Below, in pieces: positions 16,909-27,194 of a DNA stretch of 64,000 nucleotides. Below the pieces are notes generated by a model. It had not been told where the DNA came from. It saw only the letters and a program-made list of their open reading frames with translations, and made no database searches. The position numbers were made by a program, and so were the translations under genes. Origin of the DNA: Maricaulis sp048270265 (lineage in GTDB: Bacteria; Pseudomonadota; Alphaproteobacteria; Caulobacterales; Maricaulaceae); the NCBI RefSeq assembly GCF_048270265.1, contig NZ_JBLWTD010000011.1, forward strand, positions 1 to 64,000, read 5' to 3'. Every line of letters begins with the position of its first letter. The stretch's first letter is position 1.

Positions 16909-18857
16909 CGGTTTTTCCGGTTCTCGATCAGATCTTCAACAACGCTCGGGTCTGCGAGTGTAGACGTGTCGCCGAGATTGCCAAACTCGTTCTCCGCGAT
17001 TTTGCGCAGAATGCGCCGCATGATCTTGCCGGAGCGGGTCTTCGGCAGGCCCGGGGCAAACTGGACCAGGTCCGGTGTCGCGATGGGGCCAATCTCCTGG
17101 CGTACCCACTGGCGCAGCATCTTGGCCGAGTCTTCGTTCGGCACGATGCCGGAATTCAGGGTCACATAGCAGTAAATGCCCTGGCCCTTGATATCGTGCG
17201 GATAGCCAACCACGGCGGCCTCGGCGACATCGGTATGGGCGACCAGGGCGCTTTCGATCTCGGCCGTGCCGAGCCGGTGGCCGGAGACATTGAGCACGTC
17301 ATCGACGCGGCCGGTGATCCACCAATAGCCATCGGCGTCGCGGCGCGCGCCATCGCCGGTGAAATAGGCGCCGGGATAGGTCGAGAAATAGGTGTCGATG
17401 AAGCGCTGGTGATCGCCATAGATCGTGCGCGCCTGGCCCGGCCAGGAGCGCTCGATGATCAGATTGCCCTCGGCCGCGCCGGTGTCGGGCAGGGGCGCGC
17501 CCTCACTGCTGACCAGCGCCGGCACGATGCCGAAGACGGGCTTGGTCGCCGAGCCGGGCTTGAGGTCGGTGGCGCCGGGCAGGGGGGAGATCATCACGCC
17601 GCCGGTCTCCGTTTGCCACCAGGTATCGACGATCGGACAGCGGCCATCACCGACCACGCGGTGATACCAGGTCCAGGCCTCCGGATTGATCGGTTCGCCA
17701 ACCGAGCCGAGCAGGCGCAATGAGGCCCGCGAGGAGCCCTGTACCGGCCCGTCGCCCTCGCGCATCAGGGCGCGGATGGCGGTCGGGGCGGTGTAGAAGA
17801 TATTGACCCGGTGCTTGTCGATCACCTGCCAGAAACGATCCGGTCCGGGCCAGGTCGGGATGCCTTCGAACATCAGCGTCGTGGCGCCATTGGCGAGCGG
17901 TCCGTAGAGAATATAGGTGTGGCCGGTGACCCAGCCGACATCGGCGGTGCACCAGTAGATCTCGCCGCGTTTGTAATCGAACACATATTCATGCGTCATC
18001 GCCGCCCAGACCATATAGCCGCCCGTGGTGTGCAGCACGCCCTTGGGCTGGCCGGTCGAGCCGGAGGTGTAGAGAATGAAGAGCGGATCCTCGGCATTCA
18101 TCGGCTCGGGCGGGCAGGTCGCCGGCTGGCGCGCGATCAGGTCGTGATACCAGACATCACGGGCCGGATCCCAGTTCATCTTGCCGCCGGTGCGCTTGAC
18201 GACGATGACCTGTTTGATGCCGGGCGCATGATGCATGGCGCGGTCGACATTGGCCTTCAGCGGTGTCGGCTTGCCGCCGCGAATGCCTTCATCGGCGGTG
18301 ATGACGATATCGCTGGCGCAATCATTGATCCGTCCCGCCAGCGCTTCCGGCGAGAAACCGCCAAACACCACCGAATGCACCGCGCCGATGCGCGCGCAGG
18401 CCAGCATGGCATAGGCCGCTTCCGGGATCATCGGCATATAGATCGTGACGCGGTCGCCCTTCTTGACGCCGAGTGATTTGAGCCCGTTGGCAAGGCGGCA
18501 GACATGGTCGTGCAGCTCGCCATAGGTGATCTTGCTGCTCGCGGCCGGATCATCGCCCTCCCAGATGATGGCGGTGTCATTGGCCCGCTCGGGCAGATGC
18601 CGGTCGATGCAATTGGCGCTGGCATTGAGCGTGCCGTCGGCGAACCAGCGGATATGCAGGTCATCCTTGTCCCAGGAGGTGTCCTCGACCTGGGTGAAGG
18701 GCTTCATCCAGTCCAGCCGCGCCGCTTCCTGGCGCCAGAAGGCGTCAGGGTCTTCGACCGATTGACGGTACATCTCGGCATAGCGTTCGGCCGTCACCAG
18801 GGTCGAGCGCTTGAGCGCAGCGGGGACGGGGTAGACGGCTTGATCCTGGGACGGCAT
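16905..18857 (-). CDS. acs: Acetyl-CoA synthetase
   Basis: This enzyme activates acetate to acetyl-CoA by way of acetyl-AMP. The ATG at 18857 gives 650 residues, the standard Acs size, with GGAGT 8 bp upstream; an ATG at 18896 would add 13 residues without a ribosome site. The AMP-binding P-loop reads YTSGSTGQPKG, and the conserved WWQTETGG and STYPGAYFTGD segments are present. Near the C-terminus TRSGKIMRR contains the lysine that is acetylated to switch the enzyme off in other bacteria. With aceA-aceB it makes a local acetate-assimilation block, which supports the RamB-like assignment of the nearby regulator. Confidence 0.97.
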   Translation of the reverse strand: MPSQDQAVYPVPAALKRSTLVTAERYAEMYRQSVEDPDAFWRQEAARLDWMKPFTQVEDTSWDKDDLHIRWFADGTLNASANCIDRHLPERANDTAIIWEGDDPAASSKITYGELHDHVCRLANGLKSLGVKKGDRVTIYMPMIPEAAYAMLACARIGAVHSVVFGGFSPEALAGRINDCASDIVITADEGIRGGKPTPLKANVDRAMHHAPGIKQVIVVKRTGGKMNWDPARDVWYHDLIARQPATCPPEPMNAEDPLFILYTSGSTGQPKGVLHTTGGYMVWAAMTHEYVFDYKRGEIYWCTADVGWVTGHTYILYGPLANGATTLMFEGIPTWPGPDRFWQVIDKHRVNIFYTAPTAIRALMREGDGPVQGSSRASLRLLGSVGEPINPEAWTWYHRVVGDGRCPIVDTWWQTETGGVMISPLPGATDLKPGSATKPVFGIVPALVSSEGAPLPDTGAAEGNLIIERSWPGQARTIYGDHQRFIDTYFSTYPGAYFTGDGARRDADGYWWITGRVDDVLNVSGHRLGTAEIESALVAHTDVAEAAVVGYPHDIKGQGIYCYVTLNSGIVPNEDSAKMLRQWVRQEIGPIATPDLVQFAPGLPKTRSGKIMRRILRKIAENEFGNLGDTSTLADPSVVEDLIENRKNR

Positions 18858-19035
18858 GGGCGCGGACTCCAAGTTGTGTCGCGGGTGATGAGGCATTTTA
18901 GCGCATAGTGCGCGGTGCGATAATGGCCGAAACTACCTTGGATGTGAATGGTTTGCCGTCGGATTTACTGCCAGCCACGCACTTGGCACGCTGTCGGCGC
19001 GGCCAATATGCTTAAGTGATAGATTGGGGATTCAT

Positions 19036-22000
19036 ATGTATCGTAATTCGCTTCGCGGCGCGCTTCTCGTGTCGTCGGCTCTGCTTGCCCTGACGGGCGC
19101 GGCCCATGCGCAGACTGTCAATTGCTTTGATAACGGGGATATCCGGAATTGCTTTGGCTCAGGCACGCCGGCACCGGACCTTTTCCTTCACGATGCCGGT
19201 CCCGATCTCAATCTGTTTCTGTGGGATAATTGGGAGCGGGTCTCGCTTTCCCCCCTGTTCTCGGTCACCAATTATGGCTCGATCGGCTCGCCGACGGACT
19301 CCTCGGGCGGATTTTTCAGCGGCCTGGGTATCGGCAGCGACGCACCGGCCTACCTCTCCTTCCTGACCAATGCCGGGGATATCTATTCCACAATCTCGCA
19401 GAACGGTGCCGTGATTGTCGACAGCGAAATCACCCTCGGCGCCTTCACCAATAGCGGTTCGGTGACCAACGCGGGAAGCTCCGGCACGGGCGTCGAATTG
19501 CGTGGCCTGGTGACGGGCGACATCCTCAATAGTGGTGCGATTACCGGTGGCCGCTACGGCTTCGAAGTGCTCGGCGGCTTGGATGGGGTTTTCACCAATT
19601 CCGGCACGATCACCAGCACCGCCGCGCCATCGTCCTACGACTCATATCGCCCCACAGGCCTGTTGTTTGAAGGTGCCGATAGTGCCGGGTCGCTGGTGAA
19701 TACCGGCACCATTGACGGCAGCACTGATGGCATCCGCACCAATCTCGTCAGCCTTGGCGGCTTTACCAATTCCGGTGTCGTGCGCGGGCAGTCTGGCTAT
19801 GGCGCCATCCTCACACTCACGGGTGATTTCGTGAATGAGGTCGGTGGTGTGATCGAGGGTGGCAGTACCGCTGTGATCCTGCTGGCCGGCGGCGGCGACT
19901 TCATCAATCACGGAACAATCACCGGAGATATCGACGAGGACGGTTATGGTGGTGGCGTCGAGATCGATGTACTGGCCGGGGATTTCCTCAATACGGGTAC
20001 GATCAGCGGTGGTGGCGACGGCGTCTGGATTATCGGTACCGGTATCGCCGGCGGCTTCGAAAATACAGGCACCATCCATGGCGATACCGACGAGAATGGC
20101 TATGGCTGGGGCGTCTACCTGGAGGCCAGCGAAGCCATGGGCCGGGACACCACCGGCGCGGCGTTCAACAATTCCGGCGTGATCCGCGGCGGCTATGTCG
20201 GGGTCGGCCTTCTCACGAACCTTCAGGGCGATTTCGTCAATTCCGGGACGATTTACGGCAGTTATCCCAACTCTGCTACCGGGCTTTATGCCAATGCGCA
20301 GCTGGATGGCGATCTGACGAATTCGGGCACGATCGGTGGCACGCAGGTCGGTCTTTTTGTTGGCTGGAGCGGCTCGGTGACGGGCGATCTGGTCAATTCC
20401 GGCAACATCTTCAGCGCATCTGGCACTGATTCCGGTGTTGGCTTGAGCGTTGCGGGCACGCTCGGCGGCGATTTCGAAAACACCGGGAGCGGGTATATCT
20501 ACGGCCGGCAGCTCGGCATCCGGATGGATGATATGCGGGGCGCGCGCTTCACCAATTCCGGCCTGATTCTGAGCGGCGGCGGCGGCGTGAATGTTTTGTT
20601 CGCGTCTTCGGGCTTTACATTCCGCAATGCGGGCACGATTTCCTCGGTTGACGACGCTGTCACTATCCGTGGGGGGGCGGTCCTCCCGCCGGAGGGCGCG
20701 GTCCTCGCCGACGATCCCGCAACGGGGCTGGCGTTCAGCTTCATCAATACCGGCGACATCGACTCCAGCGAGGGCTTCGGTGTCACGATCGGCAACCGGT
20801 ACTCATATGCGCCCGAGGCGCAAGCGGGCGGGCCTTCTTCGGCTTATGCGCCGACCATCACAACGGTCGATTTCACCAATCAGGGCCTGATCAGCAGTGG
20901 CGATGGCCCGGCCGTCTATTTTGCCCAGGATGTCGAGGTCTCCAGCTTCAACAATTCCGGCCTGATCTACGCCTTGGGTGAGGGACATGGTCTCGATCCG
21001 AGTTTCTTCGCTCAGGATTACGGCGTTCAGGCCGTAGGCGTCGTCACCGGTGATTTCACCAATACCGGCGAAATTGTCGGCGCCAGGATGGGGGTGAATG
21101 CGGGCGAGATTGACGGTGATTTCATCAATCAGGGCCTCATCGCCGCGGTGGGCGGTGAGGGTATCGCCTCCAACGCTGTACGGATTGCCACTCTCGGCGG
21201 TGATTTCTTCAATGACGAAGACGGCGTGATCCTTGGCGGATCGGACGCGATCGTGATTGACCGGCTCGACGGAGAGGGTTTCTACAATGCCGGCCTGATC
21301 GAGGCCGACGGTGGTGGTGTGATCATCAACGCCCTGGCTGATGGCGCCAGCTTCATCAATACCGGCGACATTCTCGTTGGCGAAACGGGTGGCGGTGTCT
21401 GGATCGGTGGCGCAGGCGCTATGGGCGCCGACGGGCTGGCACAGGCGCCGGGGCCGCATTCAATTCCGGCAGTTCCGGGCGGCATCATTTTCGGCAATTC
21501 AGGCACGATCGCTGGCGGGGAACTCGGTGTCATTCTTGATGCGGATGTCCTCCAGTTCGACAATAGCGGCACGATTGACGGCAGCTGGGCCGGGCTCTCG
21601 CTGAACCGGGCCGGTGATTTCACCAATAGCGGTGACATCATCGGTGGTCTGCTCGGGGTCGTCGGCATGGACCTGTCGGGCGATTTCATCAATGAGGGAC
21701 TGATCGAGGCCGTGCGCGGCTATGGCGGTGTGGGCGATGACTGGCCGCTCTACGACGACGGCTATGCCGTACAGCTCGACCGGCTCAGTGGCGACTTCAT
21801 CAATCTGGGCGCAATTCGCGGCGCGAGCTTTGTGGCGGGAATTGGCTCGCTGGAGGGCAGCTTCGTCAATGAAGGTCTGCTCGAAACGACCAATGACACG
21901 ACCTCCAATGCGATCTATATCGCCAGCCTCGGCCGCGAGCCGGATGCGCCGCTGGCCGGGAGTTTCGCCCAGGGCGGGCTCCCGGACAGCGTGTTTGTCA

Positions 22001-24471
22001 ATTACGAAGACGGGCGGATCATCAGCGTCGGCGATGGCGTTTATATCAATAACATGGCGGGAGCGGGCTTCCTCAATTACGGCCTGATTTCCGCGGCCGC
22101 CGACGGCGTCCGGCTCTCGAACGGGTATTCGGACTATGTATTCCTGAACCTTGGCGACATCCTGGCAGAAACCGGTGCCGGCATTTTCCTGGGCCGGCCC
22201 GTTGGCCCGCTCGCCGAACCGCTCGGACCTGTCGGCAGCATTGTCCCCGCAGGGATCGAAGTCGAATTCGGGAATGCGGGCAATATCATTGCCGGCCGGA
22301 CTGCCGTCGAGATCAACGAAACGGTCGCCAGCTTCAACAATATCGGCACCATAACCGGCACTGGCACCGCGGTGCAGTTCGGTGCTGATGTCAGCTCCAT
22401 CTACAATAGCGGCACGATCACCGCCCTGCTCGAAGAGGGTGACGAAACGGGGGCCGGGATCGAGGCTTCCGGCAGCGCCGATGTCACCCTGGAGAATGAC
22501 GAGGACGGCGTGATCTCCGGCTTTACCGGCGTCAATCTGGGCGCTGGCGATGACCTGCTCGTCAATGCCGGTACCCTGACCGGCGCAGGCGGCGTCGCGG
22601 CCGCGCTGGGCGACGGCGATGATGTCTTTGCCGCCTACGGCACCGGCACGATAACCGGCACCGTTGACGGCGGTGCCGGCGATGACCGCTTCGCGGCCTA
22701 CGGCACCCAGACCCTCGACATGGTGATCGAAAACTTCGAGGAAATCTGGGCCTATGAAGGCGATATCAGCCTTGGCCGCGACTATGCTGCGGAGCTGATG
22801 CTGTCACGCGGGGATTCGCTGGACCTGGTGGACTTCACCTTCACCGGTGCCCTGGTCTCCTTCGCCGACCTGCACAGCGATGGCGGGATGGTCGATGGCG
22901 ATGTCTTCAATTTCGGCAGCATTCTCGGCCTCGACACCACCATCACCGGCGATCTCTATAATGGCGGCGTCGTCAATCCCGGCGGCACCGGCACGATCGG
23001 CACACTCACCGTGCTGGGCGATTACATCGCGCTGAATGCTGGCGACAGCGTCACCCTTCCGGGTGACGGTGCCGGAATTTCACCGGAGTCCGCCGCCTTC
23101 ATCGCGCCATCCAGCTCGACCATGGTGTTCAACTTCCACGGGCTTGATCACGACCAGGTCATCGTCAGCGGTGCGGCGACCCTCGGTGGTGATCTGCTCA
23201 TCACCGGCGATCTCAGCGCCGCGATGGCGGCGCGCCAGGCCTTCACCCTGTTCTCCGCCGCGAGCGTCACGGGCGGGGTCAATCTGCTCAATAGCGGCGG
23301 CGTGCTGTTTACGCCGACGCTCAACATGGTCGGCTCGAACGTTCTGCTCTCCTTCACGCAGAACAGTTTCGCCTCTGCCCTCGCGCCGGCCACGCTCAAT
23401 CAGAGCCAGGCCGCGCTTGGCCTGGAGGATCGCTGGAATCTCGGCGCCAGCGCGGCCGATGACGTCATCCTGGCGCTCAATGCCGGTGCCGCATCGGCGC
23501 CGATCCTTGAAGCCTTTGCGCCGGAAACCTCTGCAGCACTGACCCGGCAAAGCGCCCGGATCGGCACCTCGCTGGCCCAGACGGTCGCCAATTGTGCGAT
23601 CGGGCCGAATGCCGGGGCCTGTGGCCAGCGGACGAGCGATGGCGGTGTGATGATCTGGACCAATGTTTCCGGATCCGGGGCTGCCCTGAGTGGCGATGGC
23701 AATGCGGCCGGCGTCGACGAGACCTTCTCGCAGGTCTCCAGCGGTGCGGAATACACCTTTGGCGACCAGTTCGCCGGCGGTATCTTCCTGGCCTCCGGCA
23801 CCGGCGATGTTGATGTCGCGAATGGCGTGCGCGGCCATGGCGAGATCGACTCGGTGGCCGGCGGCATCTACGCCCGCATGCAGGCCGGACGCTTCACCCT
23901 TGCGGGTCTGGCCGGTTATGTCGACACCGATATCGAGGCCCGCCGCCACACGCCGTTTGGCACATCGATCGGCGAGACCGGCGGTTCGGTCAGCTTTGCC
24001 CGTCTCGATGCTCGCCTGACCCTGGTCAGCGGCGTCAGCCAGGCCGGTTTCGCGATGTCGGGCACCTATGCCTATGCCGAGATCGGCAATTACGCCCAGC
24101 GCGGCGCGGACGGGTTTGATCTCGACATTGTCGGGGACAGCTTCCGCGTCGAGGACTGGGAATTGCGCGGCTTCTTCGATCACAGCTTCGAGCCGAGCCA
24201 GTCGGGTCTGCTCTGGAGCTTCGGCGGGACCGCCGGTGTGGTTCACGCCAATGGCGAGGACACGGCCAGCGTTGCCGCCAGCTTCCCGGGCGGAACCGCG
24301 CCCTATGAAGCCTTTGGCCCGCGCAGCAATGATACCGGCGGTGTGGCCAGTGGCTATATCGACCTGACCAGCCCGCTGGTGGGTGTCAGTGCCCAGATCG
24401 GTGTCGAGGGACGCTGGATGGACGGCGAAGACTCCAGCCGCGTCTATGGTCGCTTCGCCTGGCGCTTCTGA
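19036..24471 (+). CDS. Very large autotransporter with beta-helical passenger
   Basis: This 1,811-residue type V secretion protein has a signal peptide ending at GAAHA|Q (residue 25). A passenger of about 1,450 residues is built from dozens of repeats of the form F-x-N-S/T/E-G-x-I/L-x-G, such as FTNSGTITS, FNNSGVIRGG and FINQGLIAA. Each is expected to be one turn of a parallel beta-helix. The last 270 or so residues form the autotransporter barrel and end in phenylalanine (FAWRF), as BamA recognition requires. The ATG at 19036 has GGGGA upstream. The passenger is likely displayed on the cell surface, with adhesion or biofilm roles common in such proteins. No protease or lipase motif was seen. 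The stop abuts the convergent SulP gene with no gap. Confidence 0.92.
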   Translation: MYRNSLRGALLVSSALLALTGAAHAQTVNCFDNGDIRNCFGSGTPAPDLFLHDAGPDLNLFLWDNWERVSLSPLFSVTNYGSIGSPTDSSGGFFSGLGIGSDAPAYLSFLTNAGDIYSTISQNGAVIVDSEITLGAFTNSGSVTNAGSSGTGVELRGLVTGDILNSGAITGGRYGFEVLGGLDGVFTNSGTITSTAAPSSYDSYRPTGLLFEGADSAGSLVNTGTIDGSTDGIRTNLVSLGGFTNSGVVRGQSGYGAILTLTGDFVNEVGGVIEGGSTAVILLAGGGDFINHGTITGDIDEDGYGGGVEIDVLAGDFLNTGTISGGGDGVWIIGTGIAGGFENTGTIHGDTDENGYGWGVYLEASEAMGRDTTGAAFNNSGVIRGGYVGVGLLTNLQGDFVNSGTIYGSYPNSATGLYANAQLDGDLTNSGTIGGTQVGLFVGWSGSVTGDLVNSGNIFSASGTDSGVGLSVAGTLGGDFENTGSGYIYGRQLGIRMDDMRGARFTNSGLILSGGGGVNVLFASSGFTFRNAGTISSVDDAVTIRGGAVLPPEGAVLADDPATGLAFSFINTGDIDSSEGFGVTIGNRYSYAPEAQAGGPSSAYAPTITTVDFTNQGLISSGDGPAVYFAQDVEVSSFNNSGLIYALGEGHGLDPSFFAQDYGVQAVGVVTGDFTNTGEIVGARMGVNAGEIDGDFINQGLIAAVGGEGIASNAVRIATLGGDFFNDEDGVILGGSDAIVIDRLDGEGFYNAGLIEADGGGVIINALADGASFINTGDILVGETGGGVWIGGAGAMGADGLAQAPGPHSIPAVPGGIIFGNSGTIAGGELGVILDADVLQFDNSGTIDGSWAGLSLNRAGDFTNSGDIIGGLLGVVGMDLSGDFINEGLIEAVRGYGGVGDDWPLYDDGYAVQLDRLSGDFINLGAIRGASFVAGIGSLEGSFVNEGLLETTNDTTSNAIYIASLGREPDAPLAGSFAQGGLPDSVFVNYEDGRIISVGDGVYINNMAGAGFLNYGLISAAADGVRLSNGYSDYVFLNLGDILAETGAGIFLGRPVGPLAEPLGPVGSIVPAGIEVEFGNAGNIIAGRTAVEINETVASFNNIGTITGTGTAVQFGADVSSIYNSGTITALLEEGDETGAGIEASGSADVTLENDEDGVISGFTGVNLGAGDDLLVNAGTLTGAGGVAAALGDGDDVFAAYGTGTITGTVDGGAGDDRFAAYGTQTLDMVIENFEEIWAYEGDISLGRDYAAELMLSRGDSLDLVDFTFTGALVSFADLHSDGGMVDGDVFNFGSILGLDTTITGDLYNGGVVNPGGTGTIGTLTVLGDYIALNAGDSVTLPGDGAGISPESAAFIAPSSSTMVFNFHGLDHDQVIVSGAATLGGDLLITGDLSAAMAARQAFTLFSAASVTGGVNLLNSGGVLFTPTLNMVGSNVLLSFTQNSFASALAPATLNQSQAALGLEDRWNLGASAADDVILALNAGAASAPILEAFAPETSAALTRQSARIGTSLAQTVANCAIGPNAGACGQRTSDGGVMIWTNVSGSGAALSGDGNAAGVDETFSQVSSGAEYTFGDQFAGGIFLASGTGDVDVANGVRGHGEIDSVAGGIYARMQAGRFTLAGLAGYVDTDIEARRHTPFGTSIGETGGSVSFARLDARLTLVSGVSQAGFAMSGTYAYAEIGNYAQRGADGFDLDIVGDSFRVEDWELRGFFDHSFEPSQSGLLWSFGGTAGVVHANGEDTASVAASFPGGTAPYEAFGPRSNDTGGVASGYIDLTSPLVGVSAQIGVEGRWMDGEDSSRVYGRFAWRF

Positions 24472-26232
24472 TCAGGCCTGCAGACCTTCGGCCCGGAGCG
24501 TTGTCTCCGGGTCGAGGGTGCGCATGGCGGCATATTGCGACAGGAAGACCTCGCCGGAGAGCTCTTCCAGGAAACCGGCGGCACCGAGCCGGTCGCTGAC
24601 CGGACCGATCACTTCGGACAAATGCAGTTTGACGCCGGCATCCATCAGGCGGTGATTGATCGCGCGCAGGCTTTCCAGCGCACTGGCATCAACGAAATTG
24701 ACCGCCGGGAACATCAGCACGAAATCGGTGATGCCCTCATTCTCGGCGATGATGTCGGCAACCAGTTCCTCGAGAAAGCGCGCATTGGCGAAATACAGCG
24801 CCCCGTCGACGCGCAGGGCGTAGACATGCGGTGAGACGATCACCTCATGCCGGTTCGGATTGCGGAAATGATGCGTGCCGGGCACCTGGCCGACGCGGGT
24901 CCAGTGCGGCTGCATCGTGCGTTGCAAGGCTGCGCCGACCGAGAGCACCACGCCGAGGGTGAGGCCGATCTCGACGCCAAGGAAGAGCACGCCAAACAGG
25001 GTCAGGAAGGCCGCCGCGCCATCAGCCGGCGCGTATTTCCACGCCTTCCACAGCCCGCCGAAATCGGCCAGCTTGGCCACCGCCACCAGGATGGTCGCGG
25101 CCAGGGTGGCCTTGGGCAGGAAGTGGAAGAGGGGCGTCAGGAAAACCGCGACCAGCAGGATGATGGCGGCGGTGAACACGCCGGCCAGCGGTGTCTGGGC
25201 GCCGGCCGCTTCATTGACCACCGAGCGGGCAAAACCGCCGGTCACCGGATAGCCGCCGGTCAGGGCGGCGGCGGCATTGGCGGCGCCGAGGCCGAAGAGT
25301 TCGCGGTCCGGATTGACGCTTTCGCGCCGGCGCGCGGCCAGCGACTGGCCGACCGAGACGCTTTCGACAAAGCCGATCAGCGAGATCAGGGCTGCCGGCC
25401 CGATCAGGGCGCGCCAGATATCGAGGCTGACGATGGGCAATTGCATCGGCGGCAGGCCGCTCGGCAGGGCGCCGACCACGGCCAGATCGGCACCGTTGTC
25501 GAGATGCAGGCTCCAGGCGATGGTGGTGGCCAGAACAACAAGGCCGGCCGGTGCGGCGCGGGCAATGCCGCCGGCCAGGTCCTCGCCCAGCTTCAGCGCT
25601 GTCAGCATGCGCGGCAGGACGGTGCGCGCTGCGACCAGGAAGGCTATGCTGCCAGCCCCGATCACCAGCGCCACCAGATTGATGGCACCCAGCTGTCCGC
25701 TCATCGACAACAGGATTTCCGGCAGGGTCGAGCCGTGGGAGCTGATGCCGAGAATATGCTTGGCCTGGCTGGCAATGATCAAAATGGTCGAGGCGGTGAC
25801 AAAGGCGCCCACCACCGGCCGGCTGAGGAAATTGGAGACGCTGCCCAGCTTGAACAGGCCGAACAGGAGCAGGAAGAAGCTCGAGAGCAGGGCCAGTGCT
25901 CCGGCGGCGGCCATTTGCTCGGCCGGATCGGTCAGGCCGAGATTGCCGATGGCGGCAGCCGTCATCAGCGACACGACGGCGACGGGCCCGACGGCGAGCA
26001 CCCGGCTCGAGCCGAACAGGGCGTAGGCGACCAGCGGCGCGATCGAGGCATACAGCCCCGCCTGGGCCGGCAGGCCGGCCAGAAGCGCATAGGCCAGGCT
26101 TTGCGGGATCAGCAGGATCGCGGTGATCAGGCTGGCCAGCGCATCCTCGCCAAAGGTGCGGCGGCTATAGCCCTCCAGCCATTGCAGGCCGGGCAGCACC
26201 CGTTTGGCGCGTTTGAACAGCTCAGACTGCAT
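24472..26232 (-). CDS. SulP-family anion permease with STAS domain
   Basis: This 586-residue inner-membrane transporter has a long hydrophobic body of 10-14 helices up to about residue 420. The family signature region lies near SLAYALLAGLPAQAGLYASI (residues 44-63). A cytoplasmic STAS domain covers roughly residues 440-560, with FPAVNFVDASALESL carrying the conserved Asp-Ala-Ser stretch. SulP proteins carry sulfate, bicarbonate or other anions. It overlaps the metallo-hydrolase gene by 11 bp, and a BigR-type sensor lies upstream. Export or exchange of sulfite, thiosulfate or sulfate made during persulfide oxidation is therefore the likeliest role, but that is inferred from position. Confidence 0.9.
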   Translation of the reverse strand: MQSELFKRAKRVLPGLQWLEGYSRRTFGEDALASLITAILLIPQSLAYALLAGLPAQAGLYASIAPLVAYALFGSSRVLAVGPVAVVSLMTAAAIGNLGLTDPAEQMAAAGALALLSSFFLLLFGLFKLGSVSNFLSRPVVGAFVTASTILIIASQAKHILGISSHGSTLPEILLSMSGQLGAINLVALVIGAGSIAFLVAARTVLPRMLTALKLGEDLAGGIARAAPAGLVVLATTIAWSLHLDNGADLAVVGALPSGLPPMQLPIVSLDIWRALIGPAALISLIGFVESVSVGQSLAARRRESVNPDRELFGLGAANAAAALTGGYPVTGGFARSVVNEAAGAQTPLAGVFTAAIILLVAVFLTPLFHFLPKATLAATILVAVAKLADFGGLWKAWKYAPADGAAAFLTLFGVLFLGVEIGLTLGVVLSVGAALQRTMQPHWTRVGQVPGTHHFRNPNRHEVIVSPHVYALRVDGALYFANARFLEELVADIIAENEGITDFVLMFPAVNFVDASALESLRAINHRLMDAGVKLHLSEVIGPVSDRLGAAGFLEELSGEVFLSQYAAMRTLDPETTLRAEGLQA

Positions 26233-27091
26233 TGAGCGGGATTTTCAGATAGCGGCGGCCGTTTTCCGCCGGCTCGGGCAGATGGCCGGCGCGCATATTG
26301 ACCTGCACCGAGGGCAGGATCAGCGTCGGCATGGACAGCGTCGCATCGCGCTCGGTGCGCATCTTGACGAAGTCCGCCTCTGACGTGCCGGCCTTGATAT
26401 GGATATTGCTGGCCTTTTGTTCGCCGACCGTCGTCTCCCAGGCATAATGCTCGCGGCCCGGCGCCATATAGTCATGGCACATGAAAAGGCGCGTCTCGTC
26501 GGGCAGGGCATAGATCTTCTGGATCGAGCGGTAGAGCGTCGCCGCATCGCCGCCGGGGAAGTCGCAGCGGGCGGTGCCGAAATCGGGCATGAAGAGCGTG
26601 TCTCCGACAAAGCCGGCATCGCCGATATGATAGACCTGACAGGCCGGCGTATGGCCCGGCGTCCAGATCGCCTCGGCCTCGATTTCGCCGATCTTGAAAC
26701 GCTCGCCATCCTCGAAGAGGTGGTCGAATTGCGAGCCGTCATGGGCAAAATCCGGCCCGGCATCGAAGATCTCGCCAAACACGTCCTGCACCTGGCTGAC
26801 ATGATTGCCGATGCCGATCTTGCCGCCGAGATGGTCCTTGATATAGGGCGCGGCGGAGAGATGATCGGCATGGACATGGGTTTCCAGCACCCAGTCCACC
26901 GTCAGCCCCTCGGCGCGGACAAACTCGATCACCGCATCGGCCGACTTTGTTGTCGTGCGCCCGGAGGCAGGGCAGTAATTGAGTACGGAATCGATCACCG
27001 CGGCGCGCTTCGTCGCCGGATCCCAGACGACATAGCTGACCGTGAACGTGTCCGGGTCGAAGAAGGATTTGACTTCGGGTTTCTGCTTCAT
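26222..27091 (-). CDS. MBL-fold hydrolase, Blh/persulfide dioxygenase-like
   Basis: This 289-residue metallo-beta-lactamase fold protein has the metal motif THVHADHLSA (H72, H74, D76, H77), and downstream the third histidine in WTPGHTPA and a metal aspartate near FVGDTLF. The start EVKSFFDPDTFTVSYVV is typical of the Blh/ETHE1-like group that oxidises glutathione persulfide to sulfite using a mononuclear iron. The ATG at 27091 has AGGAG upstream; the longer open frame to 27163 lacks support. It lies 103 bp after the ArsR-family sensor gene and overlaps the SulP permease. In other proteobacteria BigR controls blh in just this way. Confidence 0.88.
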   Translation of the reverse strand: MKQKPEVKSFFDPDTFTVSYVVWDPATKRAAVIDSVLNYCPASGRTTTKSADAVIEFVRAEGLTVDWVLETHVHADHLSAAPYIKDHLGGKIGIGNHVSQVQDVFGEIFDAGPDFAHDGSQFDHLFEDGERFKIGEIEAEAIWTPGHTPACQVYHIGDAGFVGDTLFMPDFGTARCDFPGGDAATLYRSIQKIYALPDETRLFMCHDYMAPGREHYAWETTVGEQKASNIHIKAGTSEADFVKMRTERDATLSMPTLILPSVQVNMRAGHLPEPAENGRRYLKIPLNAV

Positions 27092-27194
27092 CGATGGGCT
27101 CCTGGGACGCGAATGGCTGCGGCGTGTCTGCAATGGATATATGGTTCTTGCGAAACTCTGCAAGTACGCAAATGCGATTGGTCATCCCGGCCGG

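Noticed and set aside
24847..26235. 462-codon open frame opposite the SulP permease
   Set aside because: Gln/Gly/Arg-rich product typical of an antisense frame to a membrane protein.
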